A DNA stretch of 64,000 bases from Actinomadura rudentiformis (GCF_008923185.1 NZ_WBMT01000020.1:1-64000), one strand, 5' to 3'. Positions 42,471 through 52,333 are shown, counted from the first letter of the stretch. Program-made: numbers and translations. Notes: generated by a model from the letters alone, not told the origin.

Positions 42471-43570
42471 GCGACAACAAGGGACCAGGCGGGACGCCTG
42501 AACCGCAGGAGGAGCGCCGCACGCACGACCGCGTGGTCGGCACTCCGTCCCCGGCGGCGGAGAAGCAGCTGCTGGCCGTCGACGAGGACCCCGCGCCCGC
42601 CGGTGCCGGGGCGCAGCTGGACGAGGACGCGGCCAAGCGCGCCGAGCGGATCGTCGCGCTGTTCTTCCTGCTCGCCTTCGCCGGCAGCGTGGCGTTCATC
42701 GCCTACTACATCGGCTGGAGCGGCCGCGACGGCGGCATGCACGGCATCTTCCGCGCCCGGGAGTCCAACTTCTGGCTCGGCGGCACGATGGCGCTGTCGT
42801 TCCTGGCGCTGGCGATCGGCATGACGATCTGGGTGCGGCGCCTGATGACCAGCGCGCCGATCGTCCAGGAGCGGCACGAGCTGCAGTCGGACGCCGAGAC
42901 CCGCGCGGCGTTCAACCAGGAGTTCCTGGAGGGCGCCGAGGACAGCGGCATCACCAAGCGGCCGCTGCTGCGCCGCACGCTGCTGCTGGCCGCCGCGCCG
43001 CTGGGCCTGGCCCCGCTGATCCTGCTGCGCGACCTCGGCCCGCTGCCGGAGAAGCGGCTGCGCCACACGTTCTGGGGCGAGGCCGTCAAGAAGGCGCAGG
43101 CCGAGGGCAAGAAGGGCGTGCGGCTGGTCGTCGACGGCACCAACAAGCCGCTGAAGGTGAGCGACTTCGCCAGCCCGGGCGGCATGATCACGGTGCTGCC
43201 GGAGGGCGTCGAGGAGAGCCACCACGCGCTCAACGAGATCGCCAAGTCGGTGACCATCCTCATCAACGTGCCCGCCGACCAGTTCAAGCCGGCCAAGGGC
43301 CGGGAGAACTGGCACGTCAACGGGATCGTCGCGTACTCCAAGATCTGCACGCACGTCGGCTGCCCGGCGGCCCTGTACGAGCAGACCACGCACCACATCC
43401 TGTGCCCGTGCCACCAGTCGACCTTCGACGCGACCGACGCGGCCAAGGTCGTCTTCGGACCGGCGGCCCGTCCGCTGCCGCAGCTGCCGCTCGCCGTGGA
43501 GGACGGCTACATCGTGGCCACCGCCGACTTCCCCGAACCGATCGGCCCGAGCTTCTGGGAGCGCGGATGA
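42467..43570 (+). CDS. qcrA: Rieske iron-sulfur subunit (QcrA)
   Basis: 367 residues. A long Pro/Glu/Ala N-terminus precedes three membrane helices, the actinobacterial arrangement. The Rieske domain has CTHVGC and CPCHQS, which ligate the [2Fe-2S] cluster. The ATG overlaps the qcrC stop and the stop overlaps qcrB. Confidence 0.95.
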   Translation: MSDNKGPGGTPEPQEERRTHDRVVGTPSPAAEKQLLAVDEDPAPAGAGAQLDEDAAKRAERIVALFFLLAFAGSVAFIAYYIGWSGRDGGMHGIFRARESNFWLGGTMALSFLALAIGMTIWVRRLMTSAPIVQERHELQSDAETRAAFNQEFLEGAEDSGITKRPLLRRTLLLAAAPLGLAPLILLRDLGPLPEKRLRHTFWGEAVKKAQAEGKKGVRLVVDGTNKPLKVSDFASPGGMITVLPEGVEESHHALNEIAKSVTILINVPADQFKPAKGRENWHVNGIVAYSKICTHVGCPAALYEQTTHHILCPCHQSTFDATDAAKVVFGPAARPLPQLPLAVEDGYIVATADFPEPIGPSFWERG

Positions 43571-45228
43571 GCGAGGCAACCGCCCCGAAGGCTGCCGCCC
43601 CGAAGGCAGTGGACGCCCCGCTGACCTTCCTTGACGAGCGCCTCGGTTCCACCACCTTCTTCAAGCGGAACGTGAAGAAGGTCTTTCCGGACCACTGGTC
43701 CTTCATGCTGGGCGAGATCGCGCTGTACTCGTTCATCATCCTGCTGCTGACCGGAACGTTCCTCACGCTCTGGTTCCAGCCGAGCATGCACGAGACGGTG
43801 TACGAGGGCTCGTACGAGCCGTTGCGCGGCGTGAAGATGTCCCAGGCGTACGCCTCGACGCTGCACATCACGTTCGATGTCCGCGGTGGGCTGCTCATGC
43901 GGCAGATCCACCACTGGGCCGCGATCCTGTTCATGGCGTCGATCTGCGCGCACATGCTGCGGGTGTTCTTCACGGGCGCCTACCGCAAGCCGCGCGAGAT
44001 CAACTGGCTCATCGGCATCGTGCTGTTCACGCTGGGCATGCTCGAGGGCCTCTTCGGCTACTCGCTGCCGGACGACCTGCTGTCCGGCACGGGTCTGCGG
44101 ATCACCCAGGGCGTGCTGGAGTCGCTCCCGCTGGTCGGCACGTACGGGTACATGTTCCTGTTCGGGGGCGAGTTCCCCGAGGGCATGAACGGCGAGCTGA
44201 TCCCGCGGCTGTTCACGCTGCACATCCTGCTGCTCCCGGGCATCTTCCTGGCCCTGATCACCGCGCACATGATGATCATGTGGCACCAGAAGCACACCGC
44301 GATGCCGGTCAAGAACCAGACCGAGGAGCAGGTGTACGGCTACCCGTTCTACCCGGTCTTCATGGCCAAGACGGGCGCCTACTTCCTGTTCACCTTCGGG
44401 GTGCTGGCGCTGCTCGGCGCGTTCGCCCAGATCAACCCGATCTGGCAGTTCGGCCCGTACGACCCGGGTGCGATCTCGTCGGGCTCGCAGCCCGACTGGT
44501 ACATGGGCGTCCTCGAAGGCTCGCTGCGCATCATGCCCAACTGGGAGATCACCGCCTGGGGCCACACGCTCAGCCTGAACGTGCTGATCCCGGCGCTGGG
44601 GCCGCTCGGCATCATCTTCACCGGCGCCGCGCTCTGGCCGTTCCTCGAACGCTGGGTGACCGGCGACAACCGCAGCCACCACGTGAACGACCGCCCGCGC
44701 AACGCCCCGGTCCGCACCGGTGTGGGCATGGCGGCGGTGACCTTCTACGGGCTGCTGTGGCTGGCCGGCGCGAACGACGTGATCGCCGAGAGGTTCCACG
44801 TCTCGCTGTTCGCGACGACCTGGTTCTTCCGGGTCACCGTCATCATCGGCCCGATCCTGGCGTACATCATCACCAAGCGCGTCTGCCTGGGGCTGCAGCG
44901 CTCGGACGCCAACGTGATCGGCCACGGCGTGGAGAGCGGCATCATCGTCGCCTCGCCGGACGGCAGGTTCAGCGAGCGGCACGAGCCGGCGCGCGAGGAG
45001 GAGCGGATCACGATCCTCTCCAAGGAGAACGCCAGGCCCGAGGCGCCCGCGACGGACGCCAACGGCATTCCCGCCCCGGGCACCAAGGGCCCGCTGGGAG
45101 TGCTCCGGTCGCGGCTCCAGCGCGCCTGGACCTTCGACGACATCGCCGTCGAGGAGCACGAGCACGGCAACGGCCACGAGGGTCACGAACTTGAGGCCGG
45201 CAAGAGCGACAAGGAGCTGCGCCACTAG
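43567..45228 (+). CDS. qcrB: Cytochrome b subunit (QcrB)
   Basis: 553 residues, eight or more membrane helices plus a long cytoplasmic tail. The haem-ligating His pairs are in RQIHHWAAILFMASICAH and LHILLLPGIFLALITAHMM. The Qo-site segment reads GYPFYP rather than the mitochondrial PEWY wording. QcrB is the target of known bc1 inhibitors in relatives. The C-terminal ~100 residues are hydrophilic, Glu/His-rich. Confidence 0.95.
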   Translation: MSEATAPKAAAPKAVDAPLTFLDERLGSTTFFKRNVKKVFPDHWSFMLGEIALYSFIILLLTGTFLTLWFQPSMHETVYEGSYEPLRGVKMSQAYASTLHITFDVRGGLLMRQIHHWAAILFMASICAHMLRVFFTGAYRKPREINWLIGIVLFTLGMLEGLFGYSLPDDLLSGTGLRITQGVLESLPLVGTYGYMFLFGGEFPEGMNGELIPRLFTLHILLLPGIFLALITAHMMIMWHQKHTAMPVKNQTEEQVYGYPFYPVFMAKTGAYFLFTFGVLALLGAFAQINPIWQFGPYDPGAISSGSQPDWYMGVLEGSLRIMPNWEITAWGHTLSLNVLIPALGPLGIIFTGAALWPFLERWVTGDNRSHHVNDRPRNAPVRTGVGMAAVTFYGLLWLAGANDVIAERFHVSLFATTWFFRVTVIIGPILAYIITKRVCLGLQRSDANVIGHGVESGIIVASPDGRFSERHEPAREEERITILSKENARPEAPATDANGIPAPGTKGPLGVLRSRLQRAWTFDDIAVEEHEHGNGHEGHELEAGKSDKELRH

Positions 45229-45243
45229 GCACGGCACCAGGAG

Positions 45244-45275
45244 CGAGGCCCGTCACCACCCGGTGACGGGCCTCG
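45244..45275 (+). terminator. Terminator of the ctaE-qcrCAB operon
   Basis: CGAGGCCCGTCACC pairs with GGTGACGGGCCTCG (14 bp) around a 4-base loop, followed by TCTCTATTT. Confidence 0.88.
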
Positions 45276-45342
45276 TCTCTATTTATCTGGGGCGGAGTGG
45301 GGATGCAGGTCAGGCCAGGGGGCATGGGATGCTGGGAGTGAG

Positions 45343-46464
45343 ATGACGAAGACGCTCGTCGTGACCAACGACTTCCCGCCGCGCCCGGGTGGCATCCAGA
45401 CGTTCGTCCAGGGGCTGGTGCTGCGGCGCCCGCCGGGCTCGGTCGTGGTCTACGCGCCGGCCTGGGAGGGCGCGGCCGAGTTCGACGCGGGGCAGCCGTA
45501 TCCGGTGGTCCGCCACCCGACGTCGCTGATGCTGCCTGAGCCGCGCGTGCTGCGCCGGGCGGGCGAGATCATCCGATCCGAGGGGTGCGACTCGGTGCTC
45601 TTCGGGGCGTCCGCGCCGCTCGGGCTGCTGGCGTCCGGGCTGCGGCGGTACGGGGCGGAGCGCCTTGTCGGCATCACGCACGGGCACGAGGCCGGTTGGG
45701 CGTCGCTGCCCGTGGCGCGGAGCCTTCTGCGCCGGATCGGTGACGGCGTGGACGTGCTGACGTATCTGGGGGAGTACACCCGGTCGCGGATGGCGCGGGC
45801 CCTCTCGCCGGCCGCGGCGGCGCGGCTGGCGCGGCTGGCGCCTGGCGTGGACGAGACCGTCTACCGGCGGGGCTCGGGTGGTGCGGAGGTACGTGCGCGG
45901 CTTGGACTGGCGAGCCGGCCGGTGGTCGTGTGCGTGTCGCGGCTCGTTCCCCGGAAGGGGCAGGACGCGCTGATACACGCGTGGAGGCATGTCCGGAAGG
46001 CGGTCCCGGACGCCGCCCTGCTGCTGGTCGGCGGCGGACCGTACCGGGCGGAGCTGGAGAGGCTGGCTGCGGCCGATCGCGACTCGGTGATCTTCACCGG
46101 CAGCGTTCCCTGGGAGGAGCTGCCCGCTTACTACGACGCGGGCGACGTGTTCGCGATGCCGTGCCGGACGCGCAACCACGGGCTCGATGTCGAGGGCCTG
46201 GGGATCGTCTACCTGGAGGCGTCCGCCACCGGCCTGCCCGTCGTGGCGGGTGACTCCGGCGGCGCACCCGACGCCGTGCTGGACGGTGAGACGGGCGTGG
46301 TCGTCCCCGGACGCTCTGTCCGTGCGGTCGCGGAGGCCCTGATCGACCTCCTGCTGGACCCGGAGCGGGCCCGCAAGATGGGCGACCAGGGCCGCGCCTG
46401 GATCGAGCGCGAGTGGCGCTGGAAGATCCAGGCTGCCCGCCTTGACGCCCTGCTCGGCGGCTGA
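45343..46464 (+). CDS. pimB: GT4-family mannosyltransferase, PimB-like
   Basis: 373-residue GT-B glycosyltransferase. NDFPPRPGGIQTFVQGL at the N-terminus, VSRLVPRKGQDALI at the domain joint and the GT4 signature EGLGIVYLEASATGLPV with the two Glu. Very similar in wording to PimB', which adds the second mannose to phosphatidylinositol. In mycobacteria that gene is also close to the qcrCAB cluster, which supports the assignment. GGGAG precedes the ATG. Confidence 0.85.
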   Translation: MTKTLVVTNDFPPRPGGIQTFVQGLVLRRPPGSVVVYAPAWEGAAEFDAGQPYPVVRHPTSLMLPEPRVLRRAGEIIRSEGCDSVLFGASAPLGLLASGLRRYGAERLVGITHGHEAGWASLPVARSLLRRIGDGVDVLTYLGEYTRSRMARALSPAAAARLARLAPGVDETVYRRGSGGAEVRARLGLASRPVVVCVSRLVPRKGQDALIHAWRHVRKAVPDAALLLVGGGPYRAELERLAAADRDSVIFTGSVPWEELPAYYDAGDVFAMPCRTRNHGLDVEGLGIVYLEASATGLPVVAGDSGGAPDAVLDGETGVVVPGRSVRAVAEALIDLLLDPERARKMGDQGRAWIEREWRWKIQAARLDALLGG

Positions 46465-46470
46465 CCGGCC

Positions 46471-47406
46471 CTACTGAGCCTTGGATCGAAGCGCCAGAGC
46501 CGCCACCCGTAGCGGAGCGGCGCCCTTGGCCGTCTGGCGTACCTGCTTGCCCCAGTGGTGGGAGTAACGGAACTTCCAACGCGCGCCCTTGGCGAAGTAG
46601 TGCACGTTGGGATGGGTGACACGCTGCCCGCGCAGGTAGACGATTTTGTGCCGGGCCTTGCTGCCGAGCGCCGACCGGGGGACCACGTGCTTGTCGTCGT
46701 ACGCGCCGACGAGTGTCCAGTCCGTTCCGCCGCGGCCCTGGGCGTTCTGGCAGGACGCCAGCCACCGCATGAAGGGGCTTCCGCCTCGCATGTCGTGGCA
46801 CTGCAACAGCTCGGCGGCGCAGGCGACGCCCTGGAACGGCGTGCTGAGCGTGACGACGTCCGCGACCCGCAGGTAGGGCGGCCAGGCCCGTGACCGTCCG
46901 CCGTTCTTGTGCACGCCCACCAGGGCGGCGGCCGCGATGAGACCGCCCATGGAGTGGCCGAGGAGGCCGACCGGCCGCCCGTGCCGCGAATGGCGGTGGT
47001 AGACCTCCCAGGCGAGCCGGCGGCCGAGCTCCACGATCCCGGTGTCGACGTCGCCCTGGTAGGTGACCGCGCAGCGCCGGTCGCCCCGGTAATAGCCCCA
47101 GGTGATCAGCGGCCCGCGGAAACCCTCGCGGCGGAGGGCGGCCTTGGCGTTCTGCCAGGACGCCTCGCAGTCGGTGCCGCCGTCCCACTGGACGCCATGG
47201 ATCAGATAGACCGGCCGGTTGATGGGCGAGACCTTCGCCGAAGCGGCCTTCGCGGATGCGGCCTTCGCGGATACGGCCTTGGCGAGTGCGGCCTTGGCGG
47301 ATGCCGCCTGGGCCGGTGCGGTCTGAGCGTGGGCTGGTGTTCCCGGTGCGGCAGTCATGGCCAGAACGATTCCGGGCACGACGACATGCCTGAAGCGACG
47401 ACGCAC
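46471..47406 (-). CDS. Secreted alpha/beta-hydrolase (lipase-like)
   Basis: 311 residues from GTG 47406 (AGGGGAG upstream). A signal peptide ending near AHAQT is followed by a run of AKAASAKA-type repeats, then an alpha/beta-hydrolase: PVYLIHGVQW, GLLGHSMGG with the nucleophile Ser, and VVTLSTPFQG. The likely acid and His lie in GAYDDKHV and toward the C-terminus. Substrate unknown. Convergent with pimB. Confidence 0.82.
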   Translation of the reverse strand: MRRRFRHVVVPGIVLAMTAAPGTPAHAQTAPAQAASAKAALAKAVSAKAASAKAASAKVSPINRPVYLIHGVQWDGGTDCEASWQNAKAALRREGFRGPLITWGYYRGDRRCAVTYQGDVDTGIVELGRRLAWEVYHRHSRHGRPVGLLGHSMGGLIAAAALVGVHKNGGRSRAWPPYLRVADVVTLSTPFQGVACAAELLQCHDMRGGSPFMRWLASCQNAQGRGGTDWTLVGAYDDKHVVPRSALGSKARHKIVYLRGQRVTHPNVHYFAKGARWKFRYSHHWGKQVRQTAKGAAPLRVAALALRSKAQ

Positions 47407-47541
47407 GATGAGAGCTCCCCTGGCGCGGTCTCTCGCCGTCCCCCGTCGGATCGGCGGCACCGGGCCAGGGAGATCATACGGAGGGCGCGACCCGCGCCGG
47501 CCCCGGAATCCCCGCGCTGCTGCCAGATCGTCACCTGGCGG

Positions 47542-47889
47542 TCACTTGCGCGTTGTCCGGAGGGCGTCGAGCCGGCGCCGCAAGGACGCCTTGAGGAGGG
47601 TGACGCGGACGCGGTCGGCAGGGCCCACCGGGATCGGCATCGAGAGGGGCTTGAGCCCGGCCAGGGCTCCGGTGCCGGTGCGCAGGCCGGTGAGCGTTCC
47701 GCCAGGCCGGAGGCCGGTCAGGAGATGCGGGCCGATGAGCCCGCCGGGACGGAGGGCCGCCAGGATCTGGGGGCCGACGGCCGTCACCAGGACGGGGGCC
47801 ACTGTGGCGAGTCCGATCAGGGCTCCGATGCCGGCGGCGCGGCCGAACGTTCCGACGTCACGGCGCTCCATGCGGGGCGAGTTGCTCAT
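47542..47889 (-). CDS. Small Gly/Leu-rich protein with one membrane helix
   Basis: 115 residues from ATG 47889: a hydrophobic stretch (AAGIGALIGLATVAPVLVTAVG) followed by GLRPGGTLTGLRTGTGAL repeats and a basic tail. No family recognised. Ribosome site weak; it could be membrane-associated. Moderate doubt that it is real. Confidence 0.45.
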   Translation of the reverse strand: MSNSPRMERRDVGTFGRAAGIGALIGLATVAPVLVTAVGPQILAALRPGGLIGPHLLTGLRPGGTLTGLRTGTGALAGLKPLSMPIPVGPADRVRVTLLKASLRRRLDALRTTRK

Positions 47890-48554
47890 GGGATGACGAT
47901 CTCGCACTGCGGGCGCGCTGCCCTGAGTACGGATACTCAACCGGCCCTGGGGAGTTTGTGAGGGGGACATGTGAGGGGGACATGTGAGGTGAGCGCCCCC
48001 GCCGCCGCGCCGCCGGCGGGAACGCTCACCCCACGTCTTCCCCTACCCCCCGCGCGACCGCCCGTTCAACGGAGATGCTCCGCTGGGCGGCGTCCGGTTG
48101 GGGTCGTGCCGGGATTCCCGGAGACCAGTTCCACGCGTTGCCCCTGTCGAGGATGGGGTGTGATCCATGCGAGCCGGCCCGGCGCCCTTTTTTAGGGGGA
48201 GAACCTGGAGGTAGGCGCGCCGTGCAGGATTGCCGGTCCCGCGGGACCGCGGATGCGTGGACGGGAATGCCGGGCACGACCCCGGCATGCGGCCGCGACT
48301 CCCCGGGGGAGGGTGGGCAGCCCCCGCCTGTCCTCTGCTCATCGGGGGCACCTCCTCCGTCATGTCGTCGACCGGATGACACTCCCGAAGTTATGCCGCC
48401 AAAAGCCCCATGTCTCCACTATTAGGGCGGGCTTAAGGCATGACTGAGATGGCGCTAAGCATGACAACTCAATCGAAACGTGAGCATCAGGACGCTTCTC
48501 GTTGCCAGGAATTGCTGTAAGCATCAGGGTGGGCCGTCGAGGGGAAGGACGCCG
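47890..48554. other. Non-coding stretch before the PBP gene
   Basis: 665 bases without a supported gene. It contains a 14-bp tandem repeat (GGGGGACATGTGAG twice near 47965-47990) and a perfect palindrome GGTCCCGCGGGACC (48235-48248). The last ~130 bases are more AT-rich and may hold the promoter of the penicillin-binding protein. Confidence 0.5.
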
Positions 48555-50120
48555 ATGCGTTCACGTGGCCTTGTGGTGCTGGCCGGGGTGAACTCCCTGG
48601 TGCTCGTCGCCGGGACCGGGGCGGCTCTGGTGTTCCCGCAGCGCGGCGGGCCTGGTCCCGAGAAGGTCGCGGCCGACTACCTCGCGGCATGGAGCGACGG
48701 CTCGTTCACGCGTATGGAGAAGCTCGTCGCGAACGCTCCGGAGAACTTCGCCTCCCAGCACCGGTCACTGTCCAGAGGGCTTCTGGTGACCTCGATCGAC
48801 CTGCGCGCAGGCCGGCTGACCCGCACGGGGCCGGATCACGCGCAGTTGGACTTCACGGTGCACCGGGAGTTGTCCGGGCATGGGACCTGGTCGTTCCGGT
48901 CCGTGCTGAGGCTGGGCAAGGTCGACGGCCGGTGGCGTGTGCTGTGGTCGCCCGCCACGCTCTACCCCGGGTTGAAGGGCGTGGGGACCTGGCGGATGAG
49001 CCAGATCGAGGTCCCCGCACTCGCCCTGACCGACCGCGACGGCAAGGCGCTGCCCGAGGGCGGTTCGCTGGAGCCGTACGTGGGCGAGCTCGTCGAACGG
49101 CTCGGCGCCGACGAGGACGAGCCGGACGCGGAGGAGGACGACCCGACGCCCTGGGCCATCGAGCTGCAGGACGGCGGCGGCCCCGTGCAGCGGGTGAAGG
49201 TGTTCAGTGGCGGGAAGGGCCGGAAGATCCGTACAACGGTGGACCGGCGGATGCAGGCGGCCGCCGAGAGGGCCGTCCAGGACGCCCCGGGCGAGGCCGC
49301 GATCGTGGCGCTGCGGCCGTCCACCGGTGAGATCCTCGCCGTGGCCGACGGCCTGGGCGGACGCGGCGCGTTCCTCGGCCTCTACCCGCCCGGCTCCACG
49401 TTCAAGGTGGTGACCGCGGCGGCCTTGCTGGGCGACGGCATGAGCGTGGCAGGCGGGGCCGACTGCCCCGCCACGGTGGTCACCGCACAGCGCACGATCC
49501 GCAACCACGACGGGAAGCCTGTGGGCCGGGCCTCGCTGCGCGACGCGTTCGCCGAGTCGTGCAACACCACGTTCGCGCGCCTGGCGGTCGAACGCCTGAA
49601 GGCGGACAAGCTGGCGGCGAGTGCGCGCGGCTTCGGCTTCGGGGAGCCCATCACGCCTGGGGTGGCCGCGTCCCGGGGGAGCTTCCCCGAGCCGGAGAAC
49701 GGTGCCGAGCTGGCGGAGGCCGCCATCGGGCAGGGACGGGTCCAGGCGAGCCCGCTGATGATGGCCGTCGTCGCCGGGGCGGTCGCGGACGGTACGTGGC
49801 GCTCGCCGCGGATGGTGGAGACCCGGCTCATCCGCAGGACAGGCGACCCGGTCCGCCCATCGCACGCGGTGCCGAACGCGGCGGGGCTGCGGGTCATGAT
49901 GCGCGCGGTCGTCACCGGGGGCACCGCCGCGGGTGCCGGCCTGCCGTCCGGTACGGGTGGCAAGACCGGCACCGCCGAGGTCGGCTCGGAGGAGCCGTCC
50001 CACGCCTGGTTCATCGGCTACCGCGGGGACCTGGCCTTCTCGGTGTTCGTACAGGGCGGCGGCTCCGGGCCGAAGGTCGCCGTGCCCGTCGCCGCAGCGT
50101 TCCTCAGCCGGGCCCGCTGA
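48555..50120 (+). CDS. Penicillin-binding protein, MecA_N type
   Basis: 521-residue class B-like transpeptidase. One N-terminal membrane helix, an NTF2-like MecA_N domain (residues ~30-145), a middle linker rich in Asp/Glu (residues ~180-205), then the transpeptidase with STFK (nucleophile Ser281), SCN and KTGTAE. It crosslinks peptidoglycan outside the membrane. ATG 48555 has GAGGGGAAGGA upstream; the earlier in-frame ATG 48480 does not fit the family. Confidence 0.92.
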   Translation: MRSRGLVVLAGVNSLVLVAGTGAALVFPQRGGPGPEKVAADYLAAWSDGSFTRMEKLVANAPENFASQHRSLSRGLLVTSIDLRAGRLTRTGPDHAQLDFTVHRELSGHGTWSFRSVLRLGKVDGRWRVLWSPATLYPGLKGVGTWRMSQIEVPALALTDRDGKALPEGGSLEPYVGELVERLGADEDEPDAEEDDPTPWAIELQDGGGPVQRVKVFSGGKGRKIRTTVDRRMQAAAERAVQDAPGEAAIVALRPSTGEILAVADGLGGRGAFLGLYPPGSTFKVVTAAALLGDGMSVAGGADCPATVVTAQRTIRNHDGKPVGRASLRDAFAESCNTTFARLAVERLKADKLAASARGFGFGEPITPGVAASRGSFPEPENGAELAEAAIGQGRVQASPLMMAVVAGAVADGTWRSPRMVETRLIRRTGDPVRPSHAVPNAAGLRVMMRAVVTGGTAAGAGLPSGTGGKTGTAEVGSEEPSHAWFIGYRGDLAFSVFVQGGGSGPKVAVPVAAAFLSRAR

Positions 50121-50175
50121 ACGCCATGACCCGCTCAGCGCCATGACCCGCTGAACGCCACGACCCGCCGAACCG

Positions 50176-51378
50176 TCAGGAACGGCTGGCGGCGACGGTC
50201 AGGGCTGCGCCCACGGCGAGCATGACGGCCAGGGCGAAGGCGAGCGGGGCGATGCCGTGGTCCGAGAGAAGCCCGGCGACCTGCGGCCCGAGGCTCGCCC
50301 CGGCGAACAGCAGCGCGGTGAACAGCGAGATCGCCGGGCCGCGCGCCTCCCCGCCCCGGGAGCCGATGGTGTCGACCAGGCTGGGCGCGGCGACCGCGAT
50401 GCCGGCGGTGACCACCATGAGCAGCAGCGCGAGGCCCGCGGTGCCGGGCGTCAGCAGGCCGATGAGCCCGGTGCTGGCGGCGGCCCCCGCGAGGGCGACG
50501 GCTGCGCGGCGCGGCCCGGGGATCCGCGCCAGCGTCGGCGTGAGGAACGGGACGGCGAGGATGATCGGGAGCGCGCTGGCACGCAGCCCCAGGAGGCCGG
50601 TGGTGCCGGTGAGCTGGAGTCCCGTGTAGATCGCGACGAACGCCGTGAGCACGGTGGGCACCGCCGCGTACAACAGGCGCAGGTCGGGTGAGCGCAGCAG
50701 CGACGGCATGACCCGGTACGCGTCGAGCGGCGAGGTGCCGGACGCGGGCGCGTCGGGCAGCATCGCCCAGCGCAGTGCGACGGCCGCGACCGCGAACGCG
50801 GCGGCCCCGGCGACGAAGAACACCCGCCATCCGAACCCAGCGAGCCCCTGGGCGGCGAGCTGCCCGATGACGGCGGCGCCCAGGAACCCGGTGGTCATCG
50901 CGGTCACCGTGACCAGCCGGCGCCGGGGTTCGACGCGTTCGCCGACGTAGGCCATCGCGACCGGCGGGAAGGCGCCCATGGTCATGCCCTGCACGATCCG
51001 GAGCGCCACCGCCGCCCCGAGGCCGGGCGCGGCGGCGACAAGGAGCGTGGTGACCGCGGTGGCGGCGACCCCGGTGACGATCACCCGGCGGCGGCCGTAG
51101 CGGTCCGACAGCGGCCCGAAGAGCAGGAAGCCCGCCCCGTAGCCGAGCCCGTAGACGGTCATCAGCCAGGTCACCGCGGTGGGGGAGGTGTGCCAGTCGG
51201 CGGCGATCGCGTTCACCAGCGGGATCAGCCCGTAGAGCTGGCCGGTGGCCAGCAGCGCGGTGATCGAGAACACCACGAGCGTGCGGGCGAACGGCGCGTG
51301 CTCGGGGCCGCCGGCCGGGGCCGGTCCGGTGGCGGACCTCATGGTGGGGCGCACGAAGGCGCGCATGGCGGTGGTCAT
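50176..51378 (-). CDS. MFS transporter
   Basis: 400 residues, twelve predicted membrane helices. The MFS loop motif LFGPLSDRYGRRRVIV follows helix 2; PPVAMAYVGERVEPRRRL is the motif after helix 4. Probably an efflux pump of the AraJ/YnfM-like group. Divergent from a TetR gene with two CCAACTAGTTGG operators between, so it is likely de-repressed by the TetR ligand. Confidence 0.9.
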   Translation of the reverse strand: MTTAMRAFVRPTMRSATGPAPAGGPEHAPFARTLVVFSITALLATGQLYGLIPLVNAIAADWHTSPTAVTWLMTVYGLGYGAGFLLFGPLSDRYGRRRVIVTGVAATAVTTLLVAAAPGLGAAVALRIVQGMTMGAFPPVAMAYVGERVEPRRRLVTVTAMTTGFLGAAVIGQLAAQGLAGFGWRVFFVAGAAAFAVAAVALRWAMLPDAPASGTSPLDAYRVMPSLLRSPDLRLLYAAVPTVLTAFVAIYTGLQLTGTTGLLGLRASALPIILAVPFLTPTLARIPGPRRAAVALAGAAASTGLIGLLTPGTAGLALLLMVVTAGIAVAAPSLVDTIGSRGGEARGPAISLFTALLFAGASLGPQVAGLLSDHGIAPLAFALAVMLAVGAALTVAASRS

Positions 51379-51396
51379 GGGGACGAACGTAACCAA

Positions 51397-51428
51397 CCAA
51401 CTAGTTGGATGTCAACCAACTAGTTGGT
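51397..51428. promoter_or_regulatory. Paired CCAACTAGTTGG operators
   Basis: The 12-bp palindrome CCAACTAGTTGG occurs at 51397-51408 and, with one extra matching pair on each side, at 51415-51428. Centres are 19 bases apart, suggesting two repressor dimers on adjacent faces. The second overlaps the TetR -35/-10 region. Confidence 0.88.
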
Positions 51429-51432
51429 AGCG
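51427..51432 (+). promoter_or_regulatory. -10 element of the TetR gene
   Basis: GTAGCGT: the TAGCGT hexamer lies eight bases before ATG 51441 with no ribosome site, suggesting a leaderless transcript whose start is covered by the operator. Confidence 0.45.
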
Positions 51433-51440
51433 TTCCGGCT

Positions 51441-52061
51441 ATGCTGTGGGCCATGCCGAAGAGGGACAGCCCGACCACCAAGGACGCCCTGCTCGCCGCC
51501 GCCCGCGAGGAGTTCGCCGAGCACGGCGTGGCGGGTGCGCGCGTCGACCGCATCGCCCAGCGGGCCGGCGTCAACAAGGAGCGCATCTACGGCTACTTCG
51601 GCAACAAGGAGAAGCTCTTCGACGCGGTGATCCAGGCCGCCCTGGACGAGTTCGCGGCGATCACACCGCAACCCGGCGAGGACCCGGTCGAGTACGTCGG
51701 GCACCTCTTCGACTACTACCAGGACCACCCCGAGCTGCTGCGGCTGCTCACCTGGGAGGGCCTGCACTCCAGGCCGGGAGCCCTGCCGCAGCAGCAGCGG
51801 CGCGTCGAACGCTGCCGCAAGGCGGTGGCATCGCTCGCCGCGCGCATGGACCAGGAGCCCTCACCCGAGGTCGGCCGGACCCTGATGACCCTCAAGGGCC
51901 TCGCCATGATGCCGATGGTCATGCCCCAGATCGCCGAGCTGGTCGTCGGTGACCGGATGGACAATCCCGCAGCCATCGCGGCGATGCGTGAACATGTCAT
52001 GGCCTTCGCGCGTACTGCTCTTCGGGACACCGGCTCGAAAGACGTGCACCAGGGACGGTGA
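51441..52061 (+). CDS. TetR-family repressor
   Basis: 206 residues; helix-turn-helix at ~residues 14-60 (LLAAAREEFAEHGVAGARVDRIAQRAGVNKERIYGYFGNKEKL), all-helical C-terminal domain with YYQDHPELLRLLTWEGL. Likely autorepressor and regulator of the divergent MFS gene. ATG 51441 gives MLWAMPKRDS; ATG 51453 (MPKRDS) is the other candidate. Confidence 0.93.
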   Translation: MLWAMPKRDSPTTKDALLAAAREEFAEHGVAGARVDRIAQRAGVNKERIYGYFGNKEKLFDAVIQAALDEFAAITPQPGEDPVEYVGHLFDYYQDHPELLRLLTWEGLHSRPGALPQQQRRVERCRKAVASLAARMDQEPSPEVGRTLMTLKGLAMMPMVMPQIAELVVGDRMDNPAAIAAMREHVMAFARTALRDTGSKDVHQGR

Positions 52062-52081
52062 CCTGCACTTCGATGACAGGT

Positions 52082-52116
52082 GGAACCCCTGATCCGGGGC
52101 TCCGGGCGGCTTTTTT
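52082..52116 (+). terminator. Terminator with T-run after the TetR gene
   Basis: GGA-A-CCCC pairs with GGGG-C-TCC (52082-52103, one mismatch), followed by GGGCGGC and six T (52111-52116). Confidence 0.6.
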
Positions 52117-52333
52117 GGCGCCATCTCTCATCAAAAGTGGCCCTTGGGGCGTATGCTCCGGGGGAGCCGGGGCGGGTCGAACCGCCCACGGGCACTTGGA
52201 GCAGAGCGGGCTCTAGCGGTAGTGTCCACGGCGTCTCAGGAAGCACGTACGCCCGGGTTTGAGCGGACTCGAGCGTGCGAAACGGAACCAAGCCGTCGTT
52301 CGCCGCACCTCCGCCTCCTCCACAGGAGAGGGC

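Noticed and set aside
48026..48382. 118-codon minus-strand frame in the intergenic stretch
   Set aside because: No ribosome site, Gly/Pro/Arg-rich, not recognisable.
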